DNA from: Flavobacteriales bacterium UBA5081
GTDB taxonomy: Bacteria > Bacteroidota > Bacteroidia > Flavobacteriales_E > Vicingaceae
Direction: 5' to 3'
Assembly: GCA_002415785.1 (NCBI GenBank)
Contig: DIAJ01000037.1
Coordinates: 3,331 to 67,330, forward strand
DNA length: 64,000 nt
How positions within the stretch are numbered: position 1 is the first letter of the stretch; the number at the start of each line of letters is the position of its first letter. The position numbers and the translations under genes were made by a program. The notes under the pieces are model-generated. The model saw nothing but the letters and a program-made list of their open reading frames with translations. It was not told the origin of the DNA and searched no databases. Of this stretch, positions 8,364-16,779 are shown in pieces.

Positions 8364-10369
8364 TTGTGGCTCATAAAAAATGACAATCGAATAAATGATA
8401 GAAATCCAATTACCAATTCCTTGGGAGAATAAAAAGATAGAATTTGAAAAAATTCCTAATCTTATGTTTTTAGTCGGACCAAATGGCTCAGGAAAAACAA
8501 GGTTTGCAGAAAAATTAAGCCAACACCTTCCAAGTTGTAGAACTTTAAGTGTGGATAGATTATCGGGAATGTCAGCAAACCATAAAGGTTATGATACCAT
8601 TTTTGGTACTGATACATTTGAAAAAGGCTTTAATAAGGAGCAATTTGGGCAATATATTACAAGCAGTACAAAACTTGGGTACGGTATTGATGCTTTTGTT
8701 TTACTTGAAGAAAAATATGATTTAAGAATACAAATAGAAGCAACTCTTTCACAGCTTTTAAACCGAGAGATTCGAATGGAATGGGATAGTGGAAGATTAC
8801 AACCTATAGCTTATAACAGAGATACTGAAAAATCATATAAACTACACAAAGAAGAATGTCACGGAATTAAAGAATTACTGATTTTACTAACTCATTTGTA
8901 TGATGACCAGTACGAATCATTAATTATTGATGAACCTGAATTAAACTTACATCCGCAGTTTCAATCGTATCTTATTCAAGAAATTAGACGAGTAGTTAAA
9001 AATGAAAAATATCGAAAGAAAAATGTTGTTTTAATTACACATTCCCCATTCATTCTTGATATAAAAGATTTAGAAGATTTAAAATCAATTATTTCCTTTA
9101 ATACTAAATTTGATGTACCAGCTCATTTAATGAATCTAGGAGATGAAAAATTGGCTCAATTTGAAAATTTGATTTCTCAACTAAACGTACATCACAAACA
9201 ATTATTCTTTGCAGATAGTCCGATTTTTGTTGAAGGCATTTTTGATTCTATATTTTTTCACTCGATACAAAACAAAAGAGGTGTCTCTTTTGAAGGTGCG
9301 GGAAGTTGTATTATTGATGTTGGTGGTAACAATCAGATAGTAAATTATTATTATTTATCAGAGTATTTAGGAAAACGTTCATATTATGTATTCGATTTAG
9401 ACAGCTTATTTACTTATAAACTTAGGAAAGGTGCTGACACTTCTGATTTGATAAAAGATTATTTAAGTTCTATTGGAGCAGGTGAGAACTTCCAAAGTGC
9501 TGTTACTGACCTTGAACGAAATTTAAAACAACATATTGAAAAAATCAGAGATAATGAAGTACCTGAAAGCTTATCTGATTTAAAAGAGTTCATTGTGAAA
9601 TCTTTAGCTGAAAATAATTCTGATTCTTGGAAAAAAGCTAGAACAGCTTTTTTAATTCAATTGAACACTAATAAAGATTCATTTCAAGACTTCATAGAAA
9701 ACAGGTCACTCATTTTTATAAAATCCAAGATAGATAGTCTAATTAATTCATTGAAAGAGAATCAGGTCTATCTATTATCAAATGGAGCACTTGAAAACTA
9801 TTTTCCTTCTTATCAAGGAAATAAATATAAAATTCAAGAAGACTTAAAAAGAAAAACTTTAGAGGATGAACTTCAGATAATCAATCAGTTAAATGATTCC
9901 GAATTAAAATCTAGATATAATGGTTTATATGAGATATTGCTTGACTTCCCTTCGTCAAGTAAAATTGATTATAAAGTGCAAATAAAAAACCTATTATCTG
10001 ACCTAATTTTTAATATTCAAAAGGGAGCTAACAATAAATCTTTTAATTCTAAAGAATCTATAATTAACTATCTAGGTAATGAATGGAAAGCAATTTCTAG
10101 AGTCTTAGAAATAGAAAGCTTTGAAATAAAAGAGGTTGGTTATTCTTGTAAACTAAAAATATTTGACAATTGGGAATTGGGTGAGATTATTTATGAATTT
10201 AATGAAGATACTAATCCATCTAAAATTGAGATAAAATAACGAGCCACAACAATGTGTATAAGTAATAGCGGTTTAAGTGTTAAAACGAAAGATAAAACAT
10301 ATAATAAAGGTTAGTGCAAAACCGAAAGGTTTGTGAGTAGAAATCCGCTACTACTCATACACGATACCG
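8364..10369 (+). mobile_element. Integron-type gene cassette with OLD-like ATPase
   Basis: The proposed left crossover is at GTTGTGGCTC (8363-8372). The right end opens its palindrome with GAGCCACAAC (10241-10250), the exact reverse complement over 10 bases. This is what an attC R'' core and the start of its own circular cassette should show. The cassette holds one rightward gene filling nearly its whole length, again as in integron cassettes. No integrase gene is in the window. Confidence 0.55.
8395..10239 (+). CDS. OLD-like AAA ATPase with TOPRIM domain
   Basis: 614 residues. The N-terminal ABC/AAA-type ATPase has Walker A VGPNGSGKTRF (about residues 28-38), the Walker B region SLIIDEPELNLHPQF and the switch histidine in LITHSPFILDI. 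The following region has TOPRIM-like acidic motifs: the glutamate in IFVEGIFDSIF and the DxD in YYVFDLDSLF. The remaining 230 residues are helical and unassigned. This is the OLD nuclease-like architecture, several members of which protect against phages; a defence role here is inference. It is a single gene in a cassette, with no helicase (GajB-like) or other partner beside it. The ATG at 8395 lies 23 bases after the cassette core site. Confidence 0.75.
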   Translation: MIEIQLPIPWENKKIEFEKIPNLMFLVGPNGSGKTRFAEKLSQHLPSCRTLSVDRLSGMSANHKGYDTIFGTDTFEKGFNKEQFGQYITSSTKLGYGIDAFVLLEEKYDLRIQIEATLSQLLNREIRMEWDSGRLQPIAYNRDTEKSYKLHKEECHGIKELLILLTHLYDDQYESLIIDEPELNLHPQFQSYLIQEIRRVVKNEKYRKKNVVLITHSPFILDIKDLEDLKSIISFNTKFDVPAHLMNLGDEKLAQFENLISQLNVHHKQLFFADSPIFVEGIFDSIFFHSIQNKRGVSFEGAGSCIIDVGGNNQIVNYYYLSEYLGKRSYYVFDLDSLFTYKLRKGADTSDLIKDYLSSIGAGENFQSAVTDLERNLKQHIEKIRDNEVPESLSDLKEFIVKSLAENNSDSWKKARTAFLIQLNTNKDSFQDFIENRSLIFIKSKIDSLINSLKENQVYLLSNGALENYFPSYQGNKYKIQEDLKRKTLEDELQIINQLNDSELKSRYNGLYEILLDFPSSSKIDYKVQIKNLLSDLIFNIQKGANNKSFNSKESIINYLGNEWKAISRVLEIESFEIKEVGYSCKLKIFDNWELGEIIYEFNEDTNPSKIEIK

Positions 10370-10375
10370 TTGTGC
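10244..10375 (+). repeat. attC-like palindrome after the ATPase gene
   Basis: Imperfect inverted repeat of about 130 bases. The left arm begins CCACAAC and continues AATGTGTATAAGTAATAGCGG; the right arm has the matching CCGCTACTACTCATAC and ends in the core GTTGTGC (10369-10375). The ends fit the simple-site pattern AAC...GTT of integron attC elements. It starts 4 bases after the ATPase stop codon. The inner part (10275-10345) resembles the inner part of the element at 58014-58117. Confidence 0.55.
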
Positions 10376-12515
10376 AAAAATTAAAAAACTACTTCTAAAT
10401 TTAATTATATGAGAATTCAAACCTTATTACTCATAATTGGCCTTTTAGTTAATTCTATTATCCAAGCTCAGAATGATTCTATTGAAGTTTTTTTTGAAAC
10501 GAATAGTGCATTAGTTAAACAAAATCAAATTATAAAATTAAATTCAAAGCTTCAGGACTGTAAAGTAAATGAAATAAATGTTTCAGCATATTGTGACTCA
10601 ACAGGATCAGTAAGACACAATCTTAGATTGAGTAAAAATAGAGCAAATAAGGTTAAATTGAATTTAGTAAAATTGGGAGTAGACTCGAAAAAAATTCAAA
10701 CCTTTTATTATGGCGAAAACTTTCAAAATGTTTCAAAAAATTTAGCAAAAAATAGAAAAGCTGTAGTCAAGTTTTCTTGTTATAACAGCCATATGGAAGC
10801 AAAAGAAAATGATATTTCTGAACTGTACGGTAAATTTAAAAGTAGTCCACAAGTTTTCTGTATTAACAGTAATAGAGATACAATTATTCAATGTGAAAAA
10901 GGTACTGTAATCTTGATAAAGGCTAATTCATTTGAACTTTCGGAAGAGCAGATTAAAAATGGTTCATGTATTGAATTTGAAGTAAAAGAAGTTTTTTCAA
11001 ACTCAGAAATAGTCCTTGAAAATTTATCTACTACTTCCAATGGGGAAATATTGGAAACTATGGGTATGATATACACAAACGCAATGTTAGGGTCAGATAC
11101 AATAAGTTTAAAAAAAGATTTGACAATAATTTCCCAACAAGAACAAGAAATAGAAGGTGCTAAGATTTTTGATGGTTCTCGAAATACAACTGATGGGCAA
11201 ATAAATTGGGAGATAGAAGAAAATAGCATTTTACGGTCTTTTACTCTAAAAGAGGTTGCTTATTGCATAAACTCTACGCCTCTGTCAGATACTTGCTTGC
11301 CTTTTAATATGGGATGCTTGCCTGCATATGACAGCTATTGTAGAAATAAATGCCTAAACAGATTATTACATAACTGCAAAAGATGTAAATTTTTTAATTG
11401 TCGATTAAAACGAATTTTTAAACCTATTCAAGGAACATTCAATGATAGCATAAAAGAATTAAATATTGAACTCAGAAAGTGTCAAAAAATGTATCGCTAT
11501 CTAAACAATTTGGACAGAGAAACTAGACATTTAAATTACCAAGTCCCGATTAATTATATAGACTTACTGAATCTTTTTAAAATAAAATACGATGTTTTAC
11601 CAAGAAGCAATGTCGATAGCATAAGTAATACCAATTCACTAAATGAAAAAGAAAAACAGAAAACAGAAATTGAAGCAACAATTGAAGCGATTAGACTTTC
11701 TGACAATTACACTCGATCAGGCACTCAACTAAAATCTGAACTAATTGTGGATTGTAATAAAATTGACTCATTAATGAATTTCTATAAAGTTACAAATCGA
11801 GAAGAGTTAAAAATGATTCTCAACAAACCTCTTTTTGATGAATTTAACGTCACGAATCAGGCTGACCTAAGAGAAGCCATGTCAAAAGCAAATTTAGATA
11901 GTTTAGAAGTCGCTTACCAAAATCGCAGAATCTCTTATGAAGATTTTAAATTCTATATTTATAACACAAATAGATTAGGTTGGAAAAATATTGATCGTTT
12001 TGCAGATATTAAGGAGAAGGATAAAACAAAAATTAAAGTTTTGCAAAAACCTACACCACGAACTGACTGCAAACTGATTTATAAAGAAAGACGATTTGTA
12101 CTTCCACCTATTATTGAAGAGAACTATTTTGCATTCGAAGGTATACCTAAAAATGAAAAAGCATGGCTTGTAGGATTAAAATATTCAGATGGTATCCCAT
12201 TTCTATCATTAGAAGAAATAACTATTGAAAAAAATGCTGAATATAAATTTAATTTCAAGAAGCAAACATTAAAGGAACTGCAAGAAAAACTGAAAATAAT
12301 TGATTTTTAAAAACAAAAAGTAGCTTTTGCTAACACGCTGTATAGTGCATTGTGGGTAAGGCAGTTTAGTTAGCTTAGTAGTTATTTGATAGTCGCAAAA
12401 TCCGCTAGCAGGTTTTGTAAAAAGAGCAAAGAAACAAAACCGCCAAGCGGTTTTTGCTAAGTGCTAAATTGAAATAGTATTTTTATCAAAACCACAACGC
12501 ACCATACAGTAAACG
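10370..12515 (+). mobile_element. Integron-type gene cassette with OmpA-like gene
   Basis: It lies between the crossover in GTTGTGCAAAA (10369-10379) and that in GTTATGC (12515-12521). The opening bases correspond imperfectly to the R'' region TTTTGCTAAC at 12325-12334; the expected reverse complement would read TTTTGCACAAC. The self-match is therefore weaker than for the three best cassettes, but the one-gene layout and palindromic 3' end are the same. Confidence 0.45.
10409..12310 (+). CDS. Secreted protein with N-terminal OmpA-like domain
   Basis: 633 residues. A signal peptide (residues 1-21, ending IIQAQ) is followed directly by an OmpA C-terminal-like peptidoglycan-binding domain (about 25-125: VFFETNSALVKQNQ, AYCDSTGSVRHNLRLSKNRA, YYGENF, NRKAVV). 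The remaining 500 residues contain a beta-rich part, a cysteine-rich patch near residue 300 (several Cys within about 30 residues) and helical stretches, none recognised. OmpA-like domains are usually at the C terminus, so the N-terminal position is uncommon. It probably sits in the periplasm bound to the wall. Lone gene in a cassette. Confidence 0.65.
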   Translation: MRIQTLLLIIGLLVNSIIQAQNDSIEVFFETNSALVKQNQIIKLNSKLQDCKVNEINVSAYCDSTGSVRHNLRLSKNRANKVKLNLVKLGVDSKKIQTFYYGENFQNVSKNLAKNRKAVVKFSCYNSHMEAKENDISELYGKFKSSPQVFCINSNRDTIIQCEKGTVILIKANSFELSEEQIKNGSCIEFEVKEVFSNSEIVLENLSTTSNGEILETMGMIYTNAMLGSDTISLKKDLTIISQQEQEIEGAKIFDGSRNTTDGQINWEIEENSILRSFTLKEVAYCINSTPLSDTCLPFNMGCLPAYDSYCRNKCLNRLLHNCKRCKFFNCRLKRIFKPIQGTFNDSIKELNIELRKCQKMYRYLNNLDRETRHLNYQVPINYIDLLNLFKIKYDVLPRSNVDSISNTNSLNEKEKQKTEIEATIEAIRLSDNYTRSGTQLKSELIVDCNKIDSLMNFYKVTNREELKMILNKPLFDEFNVTNQADLREAMSKANLDSLEVAYQNRRISYEDFKFYIYNTNRLGWKNIDRFADIKEKDKTKIKVLQKPTPRTDCKLIYKERRFVLPPIIEENYFAFEGIPKNEKAWLVGLKYSDGIPFLSLEEITIEKNAEYKFNFKKQTLKELQEKLKIIDF

Positions 12516-12521
12516 TTATGC
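12328..12521 (+). repeat. attC-like palindrome after the OmpA-like gene
   Basis: The left arm GCTAACACGCTGTATAGTGC...TTGTGG pairs with the right arm CCACAACGCACCATACAGTAAACGTTATGC. It is about 190 bases, the longest element of this kind in the window. A nested hairpin (AACCGCCAAGCGGTTTTT, 12439-12456) lies in the loop. The right core GTTATGC contains the ATG at 12518, which opens the next reading frame. Confidence 0.55.
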
Positions 12522-12532
12522 TTAATTGGAAA

Positions 12533-12937
12533 ATGCAGAAACATTTACTTTACCTAACATCGTTTGCATTTCTCTTCATACAAATATCTTGTGAAGATGC
12601 TAAAGTGTTTGCAGCATTTACCGGGACTTTGATAAGTGAACAAGGAGAACCGGTTGATAGTGCATTAATTGATATTTTCATAAATGGCAAGTTAAAAAAG
12701 ATAGGGCAGTACGGCGATACATTAACTGAGTATCGAAATGATAGTATAGTCAGAGAGTTCGTTGACGGCTATTATTATACTGACTCTGTTGGAAACTTTG
12801 GTTTAGGTTTATTTGATGAAATTAAAGACAAAGCTGAAGTTAAAATTCGATTTAGAAAGAATGGCTATCAACCTTTAGAAATTATTCTGAACGAGTCACT
12901 GACTCTTGACACTACACTGATACTAAAAGAAAACTAA
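12533..12937 (+). CDS. Small lipoprotein with carboxypeptidase-regulatory-like fold
   Basis: About 134 residues. The lipoprotein signal ends in the lipobox FIQISC. The rest resembles a carboxypeptidase-regulatory-like beta sandwich: TGTLISEQGEPVDSALIDIFING at its start and YYTDSVGNFGLGLF, KVKIRFRKNGYQPLEI-type strands later. The ATG at 12518 lies inside the attC core, so the second ATG at 12533, which begins the signal peptide, is preferred. No attC-like element follows; the cassette's 3' end seems to be lost. Confidence 0.6.
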   Translation: MQKHLLYLTSFAFLFIQISCEDAKVFAAFTGTLISEQGEPVDSALIDIFINGKLKKIGQYGDTLTEYRNDSIVREFVDGYYYTDSVGNFGLGLFDEIKDKAEVKIRFRKNGYQPLEIILNESLTLDTTLILKEN

Positions 12938-12950
12938 ACACAATAGCTAA

Positions 12951-12989
12951 GCACCCCCCAACCAAAGATGCGGGGTGGTCGGTACAGCC
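12951..12989 (+). repeat. Hairpin repeat, right copy
   Basis: Second copy of the unit at 8059-8097: C-rich run, ACCAAA, then CGGGGTGGTCGGTACAGCCT. The stem CCCC/GGGG and the trailing ACAGC are shared. It lies 14 bases after the last cassette gene and about 85 bases before the toxin remnant. The remaining bases up to 13034 hold nothing recognisable. Confidence 0.5.
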
Positions 12990-13034
12990 TCTTTTGATTT
13001 TTTCGTTGAGATACTGTAATGTGAGAGTCTTGGG

Positions 13035-13282
13035 GTGAAATTCCCCTTGCCTACTCGATCCATAAAACGTTACTCTAAAAAACTAAACCTTGTAATTAAG
13101 CAAAGTTTGTCAATATTAAAAACGCAGACTAAAATTGGCAAACAAACAGTTGTTGATGATGTTTTTTTCAATTTCTATGTGCCACTATTCGATTTTTTAC
13201 AAAAAAAAGTGATAAAACAATCTTCATAATTTCTTTTTGGGATAATAGACAAAGTCCTGAAAAGTTGCTGAGCTACCTTAAA
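13035..13282 (+). pseudogene. ParE/RelE-family toxin remnant
   Basis: The first frame reads KRYSKKLNLVIKQSLSILK and then KIGKQTVVDDV, matching the middle of Bacteroidota RelE/ParE toxins (YSKKL...P.IGK.T...NVR). A frameshift in the T/A homopolymers near 13191-13208 leads to a second frame reading KKSDKTIFIISFWDNRQSPEKV and ending at TAA 13280-13282, which matches the toxin C terminus (xWDxRQxPxK). About 30 N-terminal residues are missing: codons before about 13056 do not match. So the gene is truncated and frameshifted. It has the same orientation as the antitoxin remnant at 7883-8041. Confidence 0.6.
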
Positions 13283-13304
13283 GAAAATTAGTTCATAATT
13301 TTAA

Positions 13305-14471
13305 TTACTTCGGCAAAACAAAACGCTCAACATCCTCTTTGCTAATTTCTTCACTTCCTAGAATTAGTAAGCGCTCAATCACATTTCTTAGCTCTCTTAT
13401 ATTTCCACTCCAATTGTTATTTTGCATGGATTTTAAAGCAGCTTCGTTAAACTTTTTCTTTGCCAAGCCTTGTTCCTGACTGATTTTATCTACAAAATAC
13501 TCTGTTAAGAGAGGAATGTCTTCTTTGCGTTCATTCAAAGAAGGAACGTGAATGAGTATAACACTTAGACGGTGATACAAATCTTCTCTAAAGTTTCCTT
13601 TTTCAATTTCTGCTTTTAAATCTTTATTGGTGGCAGCAAGCACTCGTACATCAACTTTTATGTCTTTTTCACCACCAACACGACTAATTTTATTTTCCTG
13701 CAATGCTCTTAAAACCTTGGCTTGAGCTGAAGCACTCATATCGCCAATTTCATCTAAGAAAATAGTTCCTCCTTGAGCTTGCTCAAACTTTCCCTTCTTT
13801 TGCTTTACCGCCGAAGTGAATGCGCCTTTTTCATGGCCAAAAAGTTCACTTTCGATTAGCTCTGATGGAATAGCAGCGCAGTTTACTTCGATAAAAGGCC
13901 CTTTTTTTCGTTCGCTATTTTGATGCAAGTTTCTGGCAACTAACTCTTTTCCGGTTCCATTGCTTCCGGTGATTAAAACTCTAGCGTCAGTAGGAGCCAC
14001 TTTTTCAATCATTTTTTTTACTTCCAATATGGCAGCGCTCTCTCCAATAATATCATTGAGCTTGCTTTGGTGAACCTTTTTGCGAAGCTGTTTTGTTTCT
14101 TCTACTAAGTCGCTTTTGTCTAGTGCATTGCGCACAGTAACTAACAATCGATTTAGATCTAATGGCTTGGCAATAAAGTCAAAAGCTCCCATTTTTATCG
14201 CCTCAACTGCTGTTTCAATATTTCCGTGTCCGGAAATCATTACTACAGGCAAGTCTGATTGTTTTTCCATTACTTTTTCCAATACTTCAATGCCGTCCAT
14301 TTTGGGCATTTTTATATCGCAAAGTACTAAGTCAAACTTTTCTTTCTCAATCAACTTAAGCCCTTCTTCGCCATTTTCAGCATCAGAAACCTTGTATTTT
14401 TCGTATTCTAAAATCTCTCTTAAAGTTGAGCGAATTGGTCTTTCGTCGTCGATTATTAAAATGTGTGCCAT
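13305..14471 (-). CDS. Sigma-54-type response regulator without DNA-binding domain
   Basis: 388 residues. The receiver domain (1-120) has ILIIDDE, the phosphoacceptor aspartate in LVLCDIKMPKMDG and the conserved lysine in DFIAKPLD. The sigma-54 AAA+ domain (about 140-375) has Walker A ITGSNGTGKE, the sigma-54 contact loop as GAFTSA (usual form GAFTGA), and Walker B GGTIFLDEIGDMS. It ends FVLPK about 15 residues after the last AAA helix, with no Fis-type helix-turn-helix. It probably activates RpoN promoters from solution or with a partner. It lies 9 bases downstream of the ABC permease gene; no histidine kinase is adjacent. Confidence 0.88.
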   Translation of the reverse strand: MAHILIIDDERPIRSTLREILEYEKYKVSDAENGEEGLKLIEKEKFDLVLCDIKMPKMDGIEVLEKVMEKQSDLPVVMISGHGNIETAVEAIKMGAFDFIAKPLDLNRLLVTVRNALDKSDLVEETKQLRKKVHQSKLNDIIGESAAILEVKKMIEKVAPTDARVLITGSNGTGKELVARNLHQNSERKKGPFIEVNCAAIPSELIESELFGHEKGAFTSAVKQKKGKFEQAQGGTIFLDEIGDMSASAQAKVLRALQENKISRVGGEKDIKVDVRVLAATNKDLKAEIEKGNFREDLYHRLSVILIHVPSLNERKEDIPLLTEYFVDKISQEQGLAKKKFNEAALKSMQNNNWSGNIRELRNVIERLLILGSEEISKEDVERFVLPK

Positions 14472-14480
14472 TGAAATTTC

Positions 14481-15818
14481 TTAGGATTTATGAATTAACC
14501 ATTTGCCAAGTTCCTTAAAGGTGACCTTTTTACCGTACATTAAAATTCCTGTGCGATAAATTTTTCCGGCTACCCAAGTAGAAGCAATAAAGGTAGCAAT
14601 TAATAAGCCCATAGAGAGTATAATTTCCCAATAGGCTACTCCAACCGGAATTCTAATCATCATAATAATTGGAGAAGTAAAAGGGATCATAGAACCCCAA
14701 AATGCGAGCGTTCCATCCGGGTTTTCAATAGCTACTTGCGCCATAGCAATTGCTAAAATTAGGGGTATGGTAACTGGAACCATAAATTGTTGAGTATCGG
14801 TTTCATTGTCAACTGCTGAACCGATAGCTGCAAATAGAGAGCCATATAATAGGTAACCTCCTATAAAATAGAATAGAAATGCGCCCAATACTAAGGGGAA
14901 ATTGATCATACTCAATTGTCCGCTAAGGCGAGCAATAAATTCTGATGATTGGTCGCTTGATTCTGACGACTTTGAATCAGAGGGGGTCACTGATTCCATC
15001 TTTTTGACTTGTTCGGTTTGTGCAGCTTTGAGTTCTTCCTTAAAAAATTGCTGAGCCCCTCCAATTATTGCAGTACTTAAAACTACCCAAATTAAAAATT
15101 GAGTAATTGCAACTAAAGCAATTCCCAAAATTTTTCCCATCATCAATTGAAATGGTTTAACTGAAGAAATAATCACTTCTACAATTCGATTGCTTTTTTC
15201 TTCGATCACCCCGCGCATCACTTGTACGCCAAACAGAAAAATGAAAAGATAAATGAAAAAGGCTAGGAAATAACCCAAAAGGGAGGCCACACCATCAGCG
15301 GTTTCTTCCGACTTTCCATCGGATGTAACTTTATTAGGTACAATTTGAACATTGGGTCGTAGCCCTGAAATTTGATCTAAGGAAAGGTTGTGTAAGTCCT
15401 CCAGCTTTTTGTTTTCAATCACCTTGGCAATTTGTGTTTCCATATAGCTGATAGAACTGCCTTTTGGTTTTTCTTTGTAGAAGATTTGCACCGTTTTTGG
15501 ATGAGTAATTACCACTTTAGGAATGTGCAAAATGGCTGTATATTTACCTCCTTCATTCAAATCTTTTTGAGCTTGCTCCAGACTTCTGAACTCATAATTG
15601 AATTTAATTTCTTCCGTATTCTCAAGGTTGCGAATAAACAAACCGGTTTCATCTAATACCTCAATGTTTTGATAGTCTTCCGAGCTAGTCGCCAGCCAAG
15701 CTGGAACAATCATAATGGCTGCTATGAGCAGAGGACCAACAATGCTCATAATAATAAATGACTTCTTTTTAACTCTACTGAGGTATTCTCTTTGTATGAT
15801 TAAGTTGACTTTATTCAT
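14481..15818 (-). CDS. ABC-2 family permease (NatB-like exporter subunit)
   Basis: 445 residues. One membrane helix near residues 22-42, an extracytoplasmic domain of about 130 residues, then five or six helices in the C-terminal half (AYFIYLFIFLFGVQVMRGVIEEKSNRIVE-type segment with the conserved EEK.NRI.E phrase). This is the NatB/ABC-2 architecture. It forms an export complex with the ATPase encoded just upstream, with which it overlaps by 8 bases. The substrate cannot be read from the sequence; sodium or drug export is known for relatives. Confidence 0.85.
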   Translation of the reverse strand: MNKVNLIIQREYLSRVKKKSFIIMSIVGPLLIAAIMIVPAWLATSSEDYQNIEVLDETGLFIRNLENTEEIKFNYEFRSLEQAQKDLNEGGKYTAILHIPKVVITHPKTVQIFYKEKPKGSSISYMETQIAKVIENKKLEDLHNLSLDQISGLRPNVQIVPNKVTSDGKSEETADGVASLLGYFLAFFIYLFIFLFGVQVMRGVIEEKSNRIVEVIISSVKPFQLMMGKILGIALVAITQFLIWVVLSTAIIGGAQQFFKEELKAAQTEQVKKMESVTPSDSKSSESSDQSSEFIARLSGQLSMINFPLVLGAFLFYFIGGYLLYGSLFAAIGSAVDNETDTQQFMVPVTIPLILAIAMAQVAIENPDGTLAFWGSMIPFTSPIIMMIRIPVGVAYWEIILSMGLLIATFIASTWVAGKIYRTGILMYGKKVTFKELGKWLIHKS

Positions 15819-16755
15819 TTTCTGCTTTTTTGGTTGGTGAATTGCTTTCCACTTGTTTTATAAAAATGTCGTTCATGCTCGGAATAATTTCTCTCAAACC
15901 ATAAACTTCCACATGAGGAACAACTGCTTTTAGCACTTCGTTAGGCGATTGGTGTTGTGTCAGTTTTACCTTTGCTTTGGTAAAACCTTCCTCTTCTCTT
16001 TTACCGAGGAGTTCACAGCCGGTCCATAGCGCATTAGTAAAAGCGATTAAATTTCCCTTGAAGGTGATTTCATAAACATCTTCTTTAAAATCTTTCTGAA
16101 TTTGCTTTACACTTCCGCCAAGTATTTTCTTACTGTTGTTGATCAGTGCAATGTACTCGCAAATCTCTTCTACAGAGCCCATGTTGTGAGTAGAAAGTAT
16201 AATGCTTGTTCCTTGTTCTTTTAATCTGAGAATCTCGGACTTTACAATGTTGGTATTAATTGGGTCAAAACCACTAAAAGGTTCATCTAGAATCAACAAT
16301 TTTGGTTCGTGTAAAACAGTGACAATAAACTGAACTTTTTGAGCCATACCTTTAGAAAGCTCTTCCACTTTTTTGTTCCACCAAGGCGCAATGTCGAATT
16401 TTTTAAACCAATCCACTAAACGTCTTTTAGCTTCAGCTTTAGGCATGCCTTTGAGTTGTGCTAAATACATGGCTTGCTCACCCACTTCCATCTTTTTATA
16501 CAAACCTCTTTCTTCCGGAAGGTAACCAATTTGGTCTACATGCTTAGCACGTAAAGGTTCATTGTCGAAATAAATTGTGCCGGAGTCCGGTGCCGTTATT
16601 TGATTGATAATACGAATTAAAGAGGTTTTGCCGGCACCATTCGGACCAAGCAGTCCAAAAATGCTTCCCTTGGGCACTTCAATACTCACATCATCCAAAG
16701 CACGATGGTTGGCGTATTCCTTTACAATGTGTTCAGCTTTTAATATAGAGCTCAT
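15811..16755 (-). CDS. ABC transporter ATP-binding protein
   Basis: 314 residues. Walker A GLLGPNGAGKTSLIR (about residues 33-46), Q-loop, signature LSKGMAQKVQF, Walker B LLILDEPFSGFDP and switch histidine STHNMGSVEE are all present. A C-terminal extension of about 90 residues follows, as in NatA/CcmA-type exporters. It energises the permease encoded downstream (overlap of 8 bases). A TATATTTG element at 16780-16787 gives a leader of about 20 bases. Confidence 0.92.
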   Translation of the reverse strand: MSSILKAEHIVKEYANHRALDDVSIEVPKGSIFGLLGPNGAGKTSLIRIINQITAPDSGTIYFDNEPLRAKHVDQIGYLPEERGLYKKMEVGEQAMYLAQLKGMPKAEAKRRLVDWFKKFDIAPWWNKKVEELSKGMAQKVQFIVTVLHEPKLLILDEPFSGFDPINTNIVKSEILRLKEQGTSIILSTHNMGSVEEICEYIALINNSKKILGGSVKQIQKDFKEDVYEITFKGNLIAFTNALWTGCELLGKREEEGFTKAKVKLTQHQSPNEVLKAVVPHVEVYGLREIIPSMNDIFIKQVESNSPTKKAENE

Positions 16756-16779
16756 AAGAACTGATTAAGTTTTGATGCA

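Noticed and set aside
13021..13060. A GGGGTGAAATTCCCC stretch that looks like a tRNA T-arm and acceptor end
   Set aside because: No 5' acceptor strand, D arm or anticodon arm can be found upstream, and the sequence runs into the toxin remnant.
7883..13282. An integrase or transposase responsible for the accessory blocks
   Set aside because: No reading frame in the window has tyrosine recombinase, serine recombinase or DDE transposase motifs.
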